Source: a virus. Taken from it: DNA of 33,455 nt. The stretch spans positions 1-33,455 of IMG/VR virus record IMGVR_UViG_3300028548_000278, one strand, 5' to 3'. Below, piece after piece: positions 26,401 through 33,124 of the stretch. The position numbers and the translations under genes are program-made. Position 1 is the first letter of the stretch, and each line of letters opens with the position of its first letter. A model generated the notes under the pieces. That model worked only from the letters and a program-made list of their open reading frames with translations, made no database searches and was not told where the DNA came from.

Positions 26401-27892
26401 CGCCCAGAGTTTTGCGGGGCAGAACGTGGACAACTATTACGTTACAGATGCTGACGGGAACTACCAAGTGCGTGACGACTTGCCCGGCCTAGATGATGTG
26501 GACAAGAAGACAGGGGAGACTCGCAGAGAGTACTTACAGAGTAAGGCCGTCATGGTGCAGATAGCAGCAGAACGAGGTCAGGTGGACAGTTCCCTGATAC
26601 AAGACGAGCAGGGGCTATCCTTCGTAGAAGACCCTAAGAGTCTTATCGAGAAAACCCAGCGTGCGTCAGCGTTCATGTTCCACAAAGCTGAGGTTATGAC
26701 TCGCCAGATAACTATGATGGCTGCGTACGACTTAGAAATGCAACGTATGCAGGGTACGAACAAAGCGTCTAGAACCCAAGCAGAAGAGGACTACAGCCCT
26801 GAGCAGATGAAAGTCAAAGCTGCGGAAAGTGCTATGGGACTAACCCAAAAAGTGAACGGCGGTGCGTCATTAGAGACCGGTATGCGGGTGTCTAGACAAG
26901 GTATTGGTCGAGTAGCTATGATGTATAAGAGCTTCGGCGTACGTATGTACACTTCCATGCTCCAGAACGCATTACAGATAGCGCGTAACATTGCACCCGG
27001 TACAGATGCTAAGTCTAGAGAGATTCGTAACGCCGCCATCCAACAATTGGCAGGTACGTTTGGTACTTCAATATTGTTTGCGGGTGTTAAGGGTATACCC
27101 ATCTTCGGTGCAGTTGCGCTAATCTACAACACTATGCTTAGGGAAGACGACGAGGAAGATTTCGAGACTATCGTACAGAAGCAGTTAACTCAAGGGTGGT
27201 ACAAAGGGGCACCAACGGCAATGCTTGGCGTGGATGTGTCTAACCGTATCGGGCTAAGTAACCTCCTATTCCAAACAAACAGATACAACCAAGACGCGTC
27301 TATGGAAGAAGACATAGCTCACTACTTTGGTGGCCCTGCATGGTCGATACTGTCTAGCTTCGAGAGAGGGTATACAGACATAGTAGATAACGATAACTTG
27401 GAACGTGGTATCGAGACAATGCTGCCCGCATCTATTAAGAACATGTATAAAGGGTTGGTACGCTTTCGTAGGGATGAGGGCGCGCTAACAAGGAGAGGAG
27501 ACTTTATCTGGGACGACCCCAGCAATACCGAGCTTGCGGCGCAAGTACTTGGCTTCTCTCCTTCTGAGTATACGTTTATCCAAGAGAAGGAGAACCAAAA
27601 GAAGCGTATCGAAGGTGCAGCTAAGAAGCGCCGTACCAAGTTACTGCGGCGTAGAGCGAAAGCCGAACGGGATGGGGACTTCATGCAGTACTACGATGTT
27701 ATGGATAACATATACGAGTTCAATGCGGACTATCCTTTAGCAGCGATAACAAAGGATACTATCTCCCGATCCAGACGTGCGTACAAGAGAGCTTCTGCGG
27801 AGACTATTAACGGGGTTAGATACTCTAAGATGTTCCGCGCTACCCTAGAGCAACACGAGGCGGAGTACCAAGAGACCGAAAGTTACTTCTAA
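20495..27892 (+). CDS. Giant 2465-residue ejection-type protein with metallopeptidase motif
   Basis: N-terminus: an amphipathic helix (IQELELGLERAKEAGDEAAV). A Gly/Ala-rich hydrophobic stretch at about 150-195 could span membranes. Acidic Val/Glu/Pro repeats at about 533-568, 729-752 and 822-845 flank a compact domain at about 573-728. H1257-E-M-G-H1261 with a later E1301-F-V-A-E1305 fits a gluzincin-type zinc peptidase. The C-terminal half contains further hydrophobic segments (about 1905-1937 and 2176-2213) and resembles large polyvalent phage proteins. Such proteins enter the host with the DNA in T7-like phages (compare gp16, which instead has a transglycosylase). No transglycosylase motif was recognised. 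It ends the rightward gene block. Confidence 0.75.
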   Translation: MPTIQELELGLERAKEAGDEAAVYEISFFLKRAINNEQAAQARQSRKPELDTGLDRDMAYSALDYDEEPMNALTGGLSRGIDIMGEGVGSAIEGFGKVTGLEGVEEFGSEMVEDNQAQLEDAENYATRRQDVEGIGTGAEYFFGTLGETLPQMATAIGAGALAVAAAPAALTVGAGAMIVGAVGAGLSQIPFFYGMNRERQKEAIERGDGVAELDEGTAFLSAIPQAAMEGIVDRMLVGKFFTPRVIREGGVFSRVVKGAGAGATVEIPTEVGQQMIERAQAGLDLDSDEAITEYIDAAVAAGMIGGSIGGTAAGAGGRYQAPQEEAGVDPEGKWVAYTNADDGTFSYFDAETGAALFTGVLEGDRAQVEADIKEGKAAEAELDAQTTPEPETVTVEETTTEDAATVSEADIDEVVGTEEAPVEEAPVFDEDGQRVETTTERATPVEEVPVDPEVKRQAQVKTLTDAGVPIEMAERTAEETFQQDIDKARVGEIVATGAATKAQAARIVKEQRKAEAEAAKFEEAAAKAGFTEETVVEETVVEAEPTVEETVVEAEPVVEETVVEAEAATDADIDIDYDTISWNDDTQSVDKSSGTSSIVDMGGRKIIIREINGMFIPFYLSTGSGGKKGVPAGKWYPFFGVGADGWINKTTEAEINDYYSMPELRQIAQGLDNTIGDIRSDDTIPKVGRTGSHFDNFINRDFNPVENDGNARAGIDKSIAEVRQRVKAVEAEPVVEAEPVVQPAPVVEAEPTLVTAEDLDAVGIPKAAPIRKRIIGKAREDQGTIDQLIKYSTNKTIQGKPELVTAVTEYALGPVPEVQPAPVVEETVVEETVVEAEVQPAPEAKAKAKATPIRTRTVGKPREAEATPSPAQVSREEDGSTFRDVKDPEFKHKNPATTRIEEDSDATAHKGMQAMTVPEAKETRTSKRAKQVRGRAIYSKAGERITDSIDLAAYDVVNNVNYQNYAAKNAAMPKVFEGMGSGTAKAYLDSLRADPNISQKVKTYIDKAMANALPMEALPVNVTLAQTTATRGVNLDATTGMRDALNDKNEFNRATTDPEVAKLAAETAAAKKRAKEVKAANKAGKALVGARNKELQKAEADLAKAKAEGDAPAVRRIEEKIDAQRSQAKREEDEAVNVAAEEYVDVDMYDDLSTLDFSLPADSAVNLDVPLHPVAKGLLARGDLKGALELLRNTTNSVHVRDLTTAFLDNVGTTKIEVVGDLKNSNGEKANGLFDPKTNTIKLDAETGINTHVLLHEMGHVVTAEALSKPSHPATKKLQAIFKEVVPRLGTVRGAANLDEFVAEVQGNVEFRQELALIHLKGNPASVLQQVNNILANIWRRLMGKPTQSLESDISALQSADNIIYGIMSPAPDSRYAGELLHAAASTVVANQNALQAGTREAGGMKDWVLNGFSNFFPWAKPKSKKYMMSVLDMDTMVEISKYEGYQVGYTVPSGKRVIQSFPTKAERNARVIELKVNPSIDSGMIRIPMKGLEGESMNVEGVEEVRKLLDEQNGALKNANDDTKAQLAVLNKWKAQATPAQLAALEMIAPESTLARVDPNDPVTAYSQWHMAYRVGDAMERRSFNSQANRDAAVKQYNANNPEYKAKKDGAPNPEQVKAWNAMRPSWNALGKDGRAIYNNIVQVYQNKHRELYDAAVNNYDTIDGLNDDTRKTLKDELFERMYGEEGIRPYLPLVRKGDHWLRYDIPNPDNAKLKIEVVEAFGSIKQRNDAKAEVIANSPSGFDPGINEFNQITPTSFDRAPPASFVKKTMDAINDSTANDKDKSALQTQIMRVYIQTLPETSAARSRLKRKGTLGFIKDPIVAMEERLYAITRETAKLTTSRNLMAAGAKMREKYKPGPDSPVTENQQLIVNEVLDRINFAVNPPADGVARTLNRVAFNFTIGLNASSALVNTTQIPLFVLPQFAGVYGYGKTLAALSKASKLYFGSGTVKRRRLMAQLDGESYADAQSFAGQNVDNYYVTDADGNYQVRDDLPGLDDVDKKTGETRREYLQSKAVMVQIAAERGQVDSSLIQDEQGLSFVEDPKSLIEKTQRASAFMFHKAEVMTRQITMMAAYDLEMQRMQGTNKASRTQAEEDYSPEQMKVKAAESAMGLTQKVNGGASLETGMRVSRQGIGRVAMMYKSFGVRMYTSMLQNALQIARNIAPGTDAKSREIRNAAIQQLAGTFGTSILFAGVKGIPIFGAVALIYNTMLREDDEEDFETIVQKQLTQGWYKGAPTAMLGVDVSNRIGLSNLLFQTNRYNQDASMEEDIAHYFGGPAWSILSSFERGYTDIVDNDNLERGIETMLPASIKNMYKGLVRFRRDEGALTRRGDFIWDDPSNTELAAQVLGFSPSEYTFIQEKENQKKRIEGAAKKRRTKLLRRRAKAERDGDFMQYYDVMDNIYEFNADYPLAAITKDTISRSRRAYKRASAETINGVRYSKMFRATLEQHEAEYQETESYF
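22091..22198 (+). repeat. Acidic VEETVVEAEP coding repeat
   Basis: About three 33-base units encode VEETVVEAEP-V/T. Related shorter arrays lie at about 22680-22750 and 22960-23030 in the same gene. Together they bracket a more normal, globular-looking sequence. The repeats probably act as extended acidic linkers in the giant protein. Confidence 0.85.
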
Positions 27893-27896
27893 AAAA

Positions 27897-27933
27897 TACC
27901 CCCCGCCTGTCTCGGAAACAGGTTAGGGGGGTA
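27897..27933 (-). terminator. Intrinsic terminator between converging gene blocks
   Basis: TACCCCCC pairs with GGGGGGTA (eight pairs). Inside, after a small internal loop, CCTGT pairs with ACAGG around a seven-base loop CTCGGAA. Read leftward, the hairpin is followed by six T (the complement of A27891-A27896), so it is a canonical Rho-independent terminator for the replication genes. Read rightward it is followed by AAAAGGGGG, without a U tract, so its effect on the structural transcript is less certain. The A tract overlaps the stop codon of the giant gene. This gap (27893-27953) holds nothing else clear. Confidence 0.85.
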
Positions 27934-27953
27934 AAAGGGGGAACTAGCGGTTA

Positions 27954-28169
27954 TTAGCGTGTACGCCAAACACGTATACCAAGCAGGCCATTCTCTGTGC
28001 TTACTCTGGATTCTGTTTTAAATCCTTTTTTATTAGTTATCTTCTTTAGCTGCTCCCTAGCTTTCTTACTGTTGATGCACGGCACAAATAATGATGTACC
28101 TACTGTAAACGTATCCCAGTGTATTGTAACACGTATACCGTCGGGATTTATGTCGTGCAACATCATCAT
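27954..28169 (-). CDS. Small conserved-looking protein of unknown function
   Basis: A 71-residue protein starting with three Met codons (28169, 28166 and 28163; the true start is uncertain and the ribosome site is weak). The body has alternating beta-like segments (GIRVTIHWDTFTVGTSLFVP) and a basic helix (SKKAREQLKKITNKKG), ending GLLGIRVWRTR. I recall similar proteins of the form 'W...VGxSxFVPCxN...' in marine phages without a function. It follows the primase gene by one base and is the last gene before the terminator, so it is probably co-expressed with replication. The basic helix might bind nucleic acid, which is speculation. Confidence 0.65.
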   Translation of the reverse strand: MMMLHDINPDGIRVTIHWDTFTVGTSLFVPCINSKKAREQLKKITNKKGFKTESRVSTENGLLGIRVWRTR

Positions 28170-28170
28170 G

Positions 28171-30972
28171 CTAATCGTCTACCCCAACACTGGAACAGTC
28201 TACAGATATAACTGTAGTAGGCGGCAATTGAGTTGGGGTACCCTTAGTAAGCCGCATCTTCACAGACTTACCGCCAAACTTATCTTTCAGATCCTGCACG
28301 AACGAGCCATAGTTTATCTGCTGTCTACCACACCATGCCTTGAGGGGCTTAGGTATTAGGTACACGCGCTTGATGTCTGTCTCGTACCTACCCACCAAAC
28401 GAATCTTAGGGTCGAGTTCAGGTATAACCAAACTGTCTAGCCCGTTGTCGTTTTGCTTACGTAGATCGTCAGTGCTCTTGATCTTTAGGATGCTACCCCA
28501 GTTCTCGTGGATGTAGTCATTCAATGTATCTGTTACCGAACTACTCATGTCATTAACTCCGTTCTTATTTTCTTTTAGCAATCTAACAACGTAGGCCATC
28601 AGCTTTTTGGTGTCGTAATCAATCAGCCCTAACTTGTTAGCTATAATAACGCCAGTAACTGTACACGCCGCACCCGCTGACCAGAAGCGATTCTCTGCGG
28701 TTAACCCTGCCGCCGTATCAATGCGTCTTTGCACGTTGGCTAGTAGTGCCTTAACCTGTGGAAGGTTGTTCATAATATACTTAATGTATATTGGCCCCGC
28801 ATGTCCGTACACTGTGGTAGCTCTCTTCGCGTGTTCGTCCGTCAGTGCCTTAGTCTCAGGATCAGTAAACAGCTTGACCGCCTTGGCCTCCATCATACGT
28901 TGAGCTTCCGCTTTCGGCATGTTCTTAACCATACTAACCCGCTCAATAATACTCGTGTTACCGGTACTAACCGCTAATAAACTCCACGGCTTGCCACGTG
29001 CGCGTTCTGCGTTGCTGCCTCCCGACATACGATTCCGCTGCTTACCACTAGAGATTTGGTAGATGAGGTCAGATAGCTCGTCACCCTTAGCGTTTGTAAG
29101 TTCGTCAATGTACAACGGTAGGTTATGGTACACCTCTCCACGGTTCATACGTGACGCTTGCGAATCGTCCTCTGACAGCACCATGCCTTCAGGCTCCGCC
29201 CATACGGATGCCCCTACGAACATGGCTGTAGTCTTACCTACACCAGAGTCCTTACTGTGGATATGAAACCCTGCACAAGCGATAGGAGAGAACTCCATAA
29301 GCGGAGATCCAAACGCCGTACCTACTATGTACTGGTGCATCTCAAAGCCATCTTTGTTATAGAAGTTAGCCATGTCCTTCCACTCCTTTAGCGTTCCCTT
29401 TGGCTCAAACAAGTGCATAAGTCCGGTAGTAGCTGTAGAAGGAGGGTTAAACTTAACTTCTGTTGCGGTCAGTTCTTGGTTACCCAGTACAAACGCATCG
29501 TGGTTATCGTCTGTCCAACCAAACTGTCTACGGGCGGCATCGGCTGTACTGTTAGCCTGTAGCTCATTAACCCATGTGGTAGTGTAATTCATTAGGTCAT
29601 CCATCTTGGTTACAGCTACACCTTGCATTGCCATCTGCTTACGGAACTCTTCGCGGGATGTAACTGACGTTAAAGGTACAGTGAACTCACGTACGCCATC
29701 ACGTGGTAGGTGTAGACGCATAACCACAGCCTCACCTATCTCTTCGTCTAGGATACGTTTCACTACGTACAAGTCGTTGTGGTATATAGGAGTCTCATCC
29801 ATATCCCCATCTTCATTACGACTACGTATGTACACACCACCGTTCTGCCCTCGGAAGTATGGCTTAGGGTATTCAGGTATTGTATACACATTGGTTGGGC
29901 TGTTCGGTAAGTTTAGAGCCGGTGCTTCTACCACGTTGTCAGATGGCGCAGCGCGGAGTACTTTGTTACCTAGTGTGATGGGGGATTTAACCTTACCCCA
30001 GTTCGGGCAGTCACCACATACATCAGGATTGAACTCGTCGAAAGACGTACACAAGTATGGGCCTTTAATACCATCCATCTTAGCCGCAGTATCTTCTACG
30101 TTATACCCTTCGTGGTTCTTTGATATGTTACGTGCGGCAACCTCAGAGTCTGAACAGAACTTAGCAATAGATAATCCTGCACGCCACATAGGCTCGCTAC
30201 AGTTCTCTTGGTCTTTCCATATAGTCCTCAACTGCTCACAGCCTTTACCATTCATGGTCTTAGCTATGATGTCTTTAAAAGATGCTTCGGTGTTACCCAT
30301 CAGGGTCTGCATAACGGCATTCGCATTACCACTAGCACTCTTCGGTGGGAGTATCACGGGGCCGCCAACCATGTCTGAGAACTTATCAAAGTCTACAGGG
30401 TCAGGTGCGGATGCGGCGAAGTAGTCAACCTTACATGGTGGGTTTGTTTTGTGGTTACGTGTTTTAGGTACACGTAGTACCCTAGCTGCATCGGCAGTAA
30501 CAGACGGATCTGCCAGTAGCCCATGTACAACACACTGTTTCTTGAGACGTTCTGCTACAGGCAACCATTCATCTAGAGTCACTGACTCAGTAAGGAACCA
30601 GTACGCGTGAACGCCTCTCCCTGAGTTGACTAGCATAGGTCTTGGTAGCTTCTGAGCTACGCAGAAATCGTTTAGTGCATCTAATGCTTCTGCTTGGTCG
30701 GGGTATTCTTTCCCGTCACCGCAGTCTAAGTCTAGGAAGAAAGACTTTAAGTGTTTCACATTGTCTACTTTTCGAGAGTTTGATTCTGTAAATGTACTTA
30801 GTGCAAAATACGAATCATATCCATCCTCGTCATACTTGTACGCCGCGCTAACTAGATCCCCTAGGGAATCGTAGAACTTCTGTACTCTGCGACCTTCCGC
30901 AGTGCGACTTGCAAATAAGCAGTAGTATCCTTCGTTCCCCAACGTCTTGCTTAGAAATACTTCTGTATTCAT
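28171..30972 (-). CDS. Fused AEP primase and DUF927-type helicase
   Basis: A 933-residue replication protein. The N-terminal archaeo-eukaryotic-primase-type domain (about 1-190) has D81-L-D83 (FFLDLDCGDG), SGRGVH at 117-122 with His122, and D161-A-A-R followed by VLRVPKTRNHK. A linker near 305-335 has a Cys cluster (GPYLCTSFDEF, then DVCGDCPNW), perhaps zinc binding. The C-terminal ATPase (about 550-720) has SGVGKTT with Lys580 as Walker A, LPLYIDELTN with D623-E624 as Walker B, and a later LLAVSTGNTS. This is the DUF927 pattern. It should prime and unwind phage DNA. A structured 105-base leader precedes the ATG, with AGG eight bases upstream. Confidence 0.85.
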   Translation of the reverse strand: MNTEVFLSKTLGNEGYYCLFASRTAEGRRVQKFYDSLGDLVSAAYKYDEDGYDSYFALSTFTESNSRKVDNVKHLKSFFLDLDCGDGKEYPDQAEALDALNDFCVAQKLPRPMLVNSGRGVHAYWFLTESVTLDEWLPVAERLKKQCVVHGLLADPSVTADAARVLRVPKTRNHKTNPPCKVDYFAASAPDPVDFDKFSDMVGGPVILPPKSASGNANAVMQTLMGNTEASFKDIIAKTMNGKGCEQLRTIWKDQENCSEPMWRAGLSIAKFCSDSEVAARNISKNHEGYNVEDTAAKMDGIKGPYLCTSFDEFNPDVCGDCPNWGKVKSPITLGNKVLRAAPSDNVVEAPALNLPNSPTNVYTIPEYPKPYFRGQNGGVYIRSRNEDGDMDETPIYHNDLYVVKRILDEEIGEAVVMRLHLPRDGVREFTVPLTSVTSREEFRKQMAMQGVAVTKMDDLMNYTTTWVNELQANSTADAARRQFGWTDDNHDAFVLGNQELTATEVKFNPPSTATTGLMHLFEPKGTLKEWKDMANFYNKDGFEMHQYIVGTAFGSPLMEFSPIACAGFHIHSKDSGVGKTTAMFVGASVWAEPEGMVLSEDDSQASRMNRGEVYHNLPLYIDELTNAKGDELSDLIYQISSGKQRNRMSGGSNAERARGKPWSLLAVSTGNTSIIERVSMVKNMPKAEAQRMMEAKAVKLFTDPETKALTDEHAKRATTVYGHAGPIYIKYIMNNLPQVKALLANVQRRIDTAAGLTAENRFWSAGAACTVTGVIIANKLGLIDYDTKKLMAYVVRLLKENKNGVNDMSSSVTDTLNDYIHENWGSILKIKSTDDLRKQNDNGLDSLVIPELDPKIRLVGRYETDIKRVYLIPKPLKAWCGRQQINYGSFVQDLKDKFGGKSVKMRLTKGTPTQLPPTTVISVDCSSVGVDD

Positions 30973-31077
30973 AACTTTTACCTAATTCCGAGAGTCGTCA
31001 CAGCGGGGGCACCGAAGTGCCCTTTTCAGGTAATCAGCCCTAGCTGTGAGGATTAGTTTTAAATTGGGACTAAGTTA
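30973..31077 (-). promoter_or_regulatory. Structured leader before the primase-helicase gene
   Basis: This 105-base gap between the ssDNA-binding-type gene and the primase gene holds nested inverted repeats. Read leftward: CTAATCC and TCACAGC come first, then a GGGCAC-TTCG-GTGCCC hairpin (31022 to 31007), then GCTGTGA, then GGAATTAGG. The heptamers pair (30998-31004 with 31043-31049), and CTAATCC can pair with GGAATTAG with one bulged A. The last element ends in the AGG ribosome site. A TTACCT in the middle (31028-31033) can also pair with AGGTAA over that site (30978-30983). Two alternative folds could open or close primase translation. Regulation is inference. Confidence 0.55.
31007..31026 (+). 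terminator. Hairpin with rightward T tract, C(UUCG)G loop leftward
   Basis: GGGCAC-CGAA-GTGCCC followed by TTTT reads as a short intrinsic terminator for rightward (antisense) transcription. In the leftward mRNA the same hairpin carries a C(UUCG)G tetraloop, an unusually stable fold, and lacks a U tract. It may serve as a nucleation point or a barrier in the leader rather than a stop for the replication transcript. Confidence 0.45.
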
Positions 31078-31782
31078 CTAGTCGTCCCATTCATCGACGA
31101 TTGATGCAAGGTCAGCATCATCTTTTGGTGCGGGAGCCGTTTTCTTTACTATCTTCTTAGGCTCAGAGACTTTTTCCTTTGGTTCGTCCTCAAAGATGTC
31201 ATCACTTACTGCTTCTGCGGCAGCCTTAGGAACATCTTGCACTTCAAATGGGTTTTCGTCAACCTCTAATTCAAAGCCGTCAACAACATCGAACGGAGAA
31301 GCCGCAGATTGTGGGGCTTGATACTTGGTAACCTGTACTGCTTTAAGGCGTAGTGATACACCATTGTCACGCATGTTATAAGGTACAAACACAACTGCGA
31401 TGTTACCAACACTACCAGTGGTGAGCTTAAAGTCTTCAGGAAGTTCTTTACTCTTGGCATCGTACTGCTTAGGTTTGGCGGTAGCATCTTTACCATACGC
31501 ACCCTTGAGTACAGCTTTACCTACGTACTTACCATCATCATCCTTCTCGAACGGCATAGCTAACTTCTCAGGCCAAGACTTCTCTCTCTTTTCCGCGTAG
31601 GCAGTTGCCATAGCTTCGTACAAGGACTTGGCTTGGTCTTTGTCCATACGGAACTTAGTCTCATACTTAGCGCCATCTTCAAACACATCACATGGGATGC
31701 TCTTGTTCTCGGCGTTGTCGAATCGGTAGCACTGGTTTACACGTGGGTAAAGGATTTCTACGTTACTTATTAAATGGGTCAT
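31078..31782 (-). CDS. Putative ssDNA-binding protein (DUF2815 / gp2.5-like)
   Basis: A 234-residue protein. The first 170 residues are beta-rich (VEILYPRVNQCYRFDN, then LTTGSVGNIAVVFVPYNMRD and GVSLRLKAVQVTKYQ), fitting an OB-fold of the DUF2815 or T7 gp2.5 type. The last 60 residues are a disordered Lys/Ala/Pro/Asp-rich tail ending DDADLASIVDEWDD. An acidic tip with aromatic Trp is typical of ssDNA-binding proteins that recruit polymerase and helicase. It lies directly before the primase-helicase gene, as in many phage replication modules. Its ATG has AACTATAGGA eight bases upstream. Family assignment is from pattern, not from a profile search. Confidence 0.7.
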   Translation of the reverse strand: MTHLISNVEILYPRVNQCYRFDNAENKSIPCDVFEDGAKYETKFRMDKDQAKSLYEAMATAYAEKREKSWPEKLAMPFEKDDDGKYVGKAVLKGAYGKDATAKPKQYDAKSKELPEDFKLTTGSVGNIAVVFVPYNMRDNGVSLRLKAVQVTKYQAPQSAASPFDVVDGFELEVDENPFEVQDVPKAAAEAVSDDIFEDEPKEKVSEPKKIVKKTAPAPKDDADLASIVDEWDD

Positions 31783-31790
31783 ATCAATTT

Positions 31791-31800
31791 TCCTATAGTT
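31791..31800 (-). promoter_or_regulatory. AACTATAGGA leader before the ssDNA-binding-type gene
   Basis: Read leftward, AACTATAGGA lies eight bases before the ATG at 31782 and begins within the upstream gene's stop codon. The AGGA provides the ribosome site. The same ten bases at the same spacing precede the fibre gene at 6631, so the element may be shared by two oppositely oriented transcripts. Confidence 0.4.
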
Positions 31801-32462
31801 TAATTTGCTTCAAATTCAAATCCAGATACTTCACCAAAGGGGGAAGTTACTACCGTTGGGGTATACTCATCATGCTGTATAGCCGCAACAGTGTCGGAGT
31901 CAGTAATCATATTATCTACTACCTCCAACTCTCCCTCGTTCAATGAACGCATAGGTTTGAAAAAGAGTTTGGGTATTGCACTTTCTTTATCTGTATATAT
32001 TCGGGTAACAATGCCTGTAGTGTTCGAGCCACGTGCGGATAGAAACTTCACGTACTCTTGCAGGGGCATGTTGCCATTACTCCCTCTACCGTATATCGAA
32101 GTAGCGGGTATTTGTAGTCTATAAACTACACTTGGGTCTTCTGCAAGTGTCACAGCAAGTCTCTGTGAGAACCTACATGCTCTACCCCCAAAGGAACCTG
32201 AACCTCTAACATTCTGAGGGCAGTCCATACACCTGTGGGATTGCTTCTGGTCATCAGGTATGCCCGTAACGGGGCGCTGCGTATCACCTGACCAACAGAG
32301 TGGAGCCTTTGCTACATTAGGGTCATACGTCTCCGAGTAAAAGTACCGAGCAATGGGGGCAGCGTTCACAATAACTACATCAATATAATCTTTAGCTTGT
32401 GATGCTACGTCACCGTCTATGGTTCTAATCTCTCCACCACGTAGGGTGATCCGACGTTTCAT
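31800..32462 (-). CDS. Replication-module protein with Cys cluster, unknown function
   Basis: A 220-residue protein from the chosen start (MKRRITLRGGEIRTIDGDVA). Four Cys residues in the middle (LCWSGD, then RCMDCPQN, then RACRFS, about residues 62-110) are spaced like a zinc-binding module. The second half (VVYRLQIPATSIYGRG and LQEYVKFLSARGSNTTGIV) looks beta-rich, and the C-terminus is acidic. I chose the ATG at 32462, which overlaps the HTH gene's stop as TAATG; a start at 32489 would lie well within that gene. It sits between the HTH and ssDNA-binding-type genes in a replication operon. A DNA-binding or recombination role is plausible but unproven. Confidence 0.65.
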   Translation of the reverse strand: MKRRITLRGGEIRTIDGDVASQAKDYIDVVIVNAAPIARYFYSETYDPNVAKAPLCWSGDTQRPVTGIPDDQKQSHRCMDCPQNVRGSGSFGGRACRFSQRLAVTLAEDPSVVYRLQIPATSIYGRGSNGNMPLQEYVKFLSARGSNTTGIVTRIYTDKESAIPKLFFKPMRSLNEGELEVVDNMITDSDTVAAIQHDEYTPTVVTSPFGEVSGFEFEAN

Positions 32463-32689
32463 TATACTTCGTCCGTATGTTCTACCCATCCTAAATCAAC
32501 ATCTTCCGGTGTATGTGCAGTGTCAGTCAGTGCCGCATCTAGTGCATCTAGATTAAAACGGTACGTACTACCTACCTTGATGTAGGTGTTGGCAGGGATC
32601 TCCCCTTTCCGCATCCACGAGCGTACAGTCGATACCGATATACTGAAGTACTTAGCAACTCCTTCAATTGGTACATATTTTGTTTCCAT
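32462..32689 (-). CDS. Excisionase/MerR-like HTH DNA-binding protein
   Basis: A 75-residue protein whose first 55 residues form an HTH_17-type domain: VPIEGVAKYFSISVSTVRSW, then MRKGEIPANTYIKVGSTYRF. The pattern 'A-x-x-x-x-x-S-x-x-T-V-R-x-W-x-x-x-G-x-I-P' followed by a beta-wing is characteristic of excisionase-like winged helices. The last 20 residues are acidic. With no integrase in view it more likely regulates transcription or directs a replication protein to DNA than acts in excision. Its ATG overlaps the stop of the preceding gene as TAATG with AGGAAG upstream, and its stop overlaps the next ATG the same way. Confidence 0.85.
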   Translation of the reverse strand: METKYVPIEGVAKYFSISVSTVRSWMRKGEIPANTYIKVGSTYRFNLDALDAALTDTAHTPEDVDLGWVEHTDEV

Positions 32690-33075
32690 TATTTCTTCCT
32701 TACTGAGATTACATACTCTGAATTTACATTAAGACCTTTAGGTAACAAGTCTGGGTTCTCTTCTAAGAACTGCTTAACGTGTGTCTGGTTCAGTCGCTTA
32801 TCAAACAACTCTAATGCTTCGTGCTCCATAACAAACTTATACATAGAGTCCCAATCATTAGTCCAGTACCTCGTCTTCGCAGATCGGTAGAACAACCCCG
32901 CTCCGGTCTTAACACTATCTACACCGTGTTCCTTGCAGTACTCAAGCAAAGCCTTCTTAACTTTGTCCTGCTGCTCCGACAGCTTCTTATCTTCTCCTTT
33001 AAATTTGGCCGATAACTCCGAACGCTTATCCTTTATCTTTAAATACACCTCCGTCAACTTCTCTGCATTACTCAT
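32689..33075 (-). CDS. Small helical protein of unknown function (Gam/Gp157-like layout)
   Basis: A 128-residue protein. The first half is charged and heptad-like (LTEVYLKIKDKRSELSAKFK, then DKKLSEQQDKVKKALLEYCK), predicted coiled coil. The second half has GLFYRSAKTRYWTNDWDSMY, KRLNQTHVKQFLEENPDLLP and a final VNSEYVISVRKK. The layout recalls Mu Gam and Gp157-type phage proteins, but sequence identity is not evident to me. I chose the ATG at 33075 because GGAG lies six bases upstream; a GTG at 33105 would add ten residues with no ribosome site. It lies between the SNF2 helicase and HTH genes. A nuclease-inhibitor or recombination function is only a guess. Confidence 0.7.
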   Translation of the reverse strand: MSNAEKLTEVYLKIKDKRSELSAKFKGEDKKLSEQQDKVKKALLEYCKEHGVDSVKTGAGLFYRSAKTRYWTNDWDSMYKFVMEHEALELFDKRLNQTHVKQFLEENPDLLPKGLNVNSEYVISVRKK

Positions 33076-33124
33076 CATAGTCTCCGTTCGTGGTGAGGGG
33101 TACACTTTATTAGCTATCCGTTAG

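Noticed and set aside
32462-32689. Excisionase of a temperate phage
   Set aside because: The HTH fold fits, but no integrase or attachment site is visible and the gene sits in a replication operon, so only a DNA-binding call is made.
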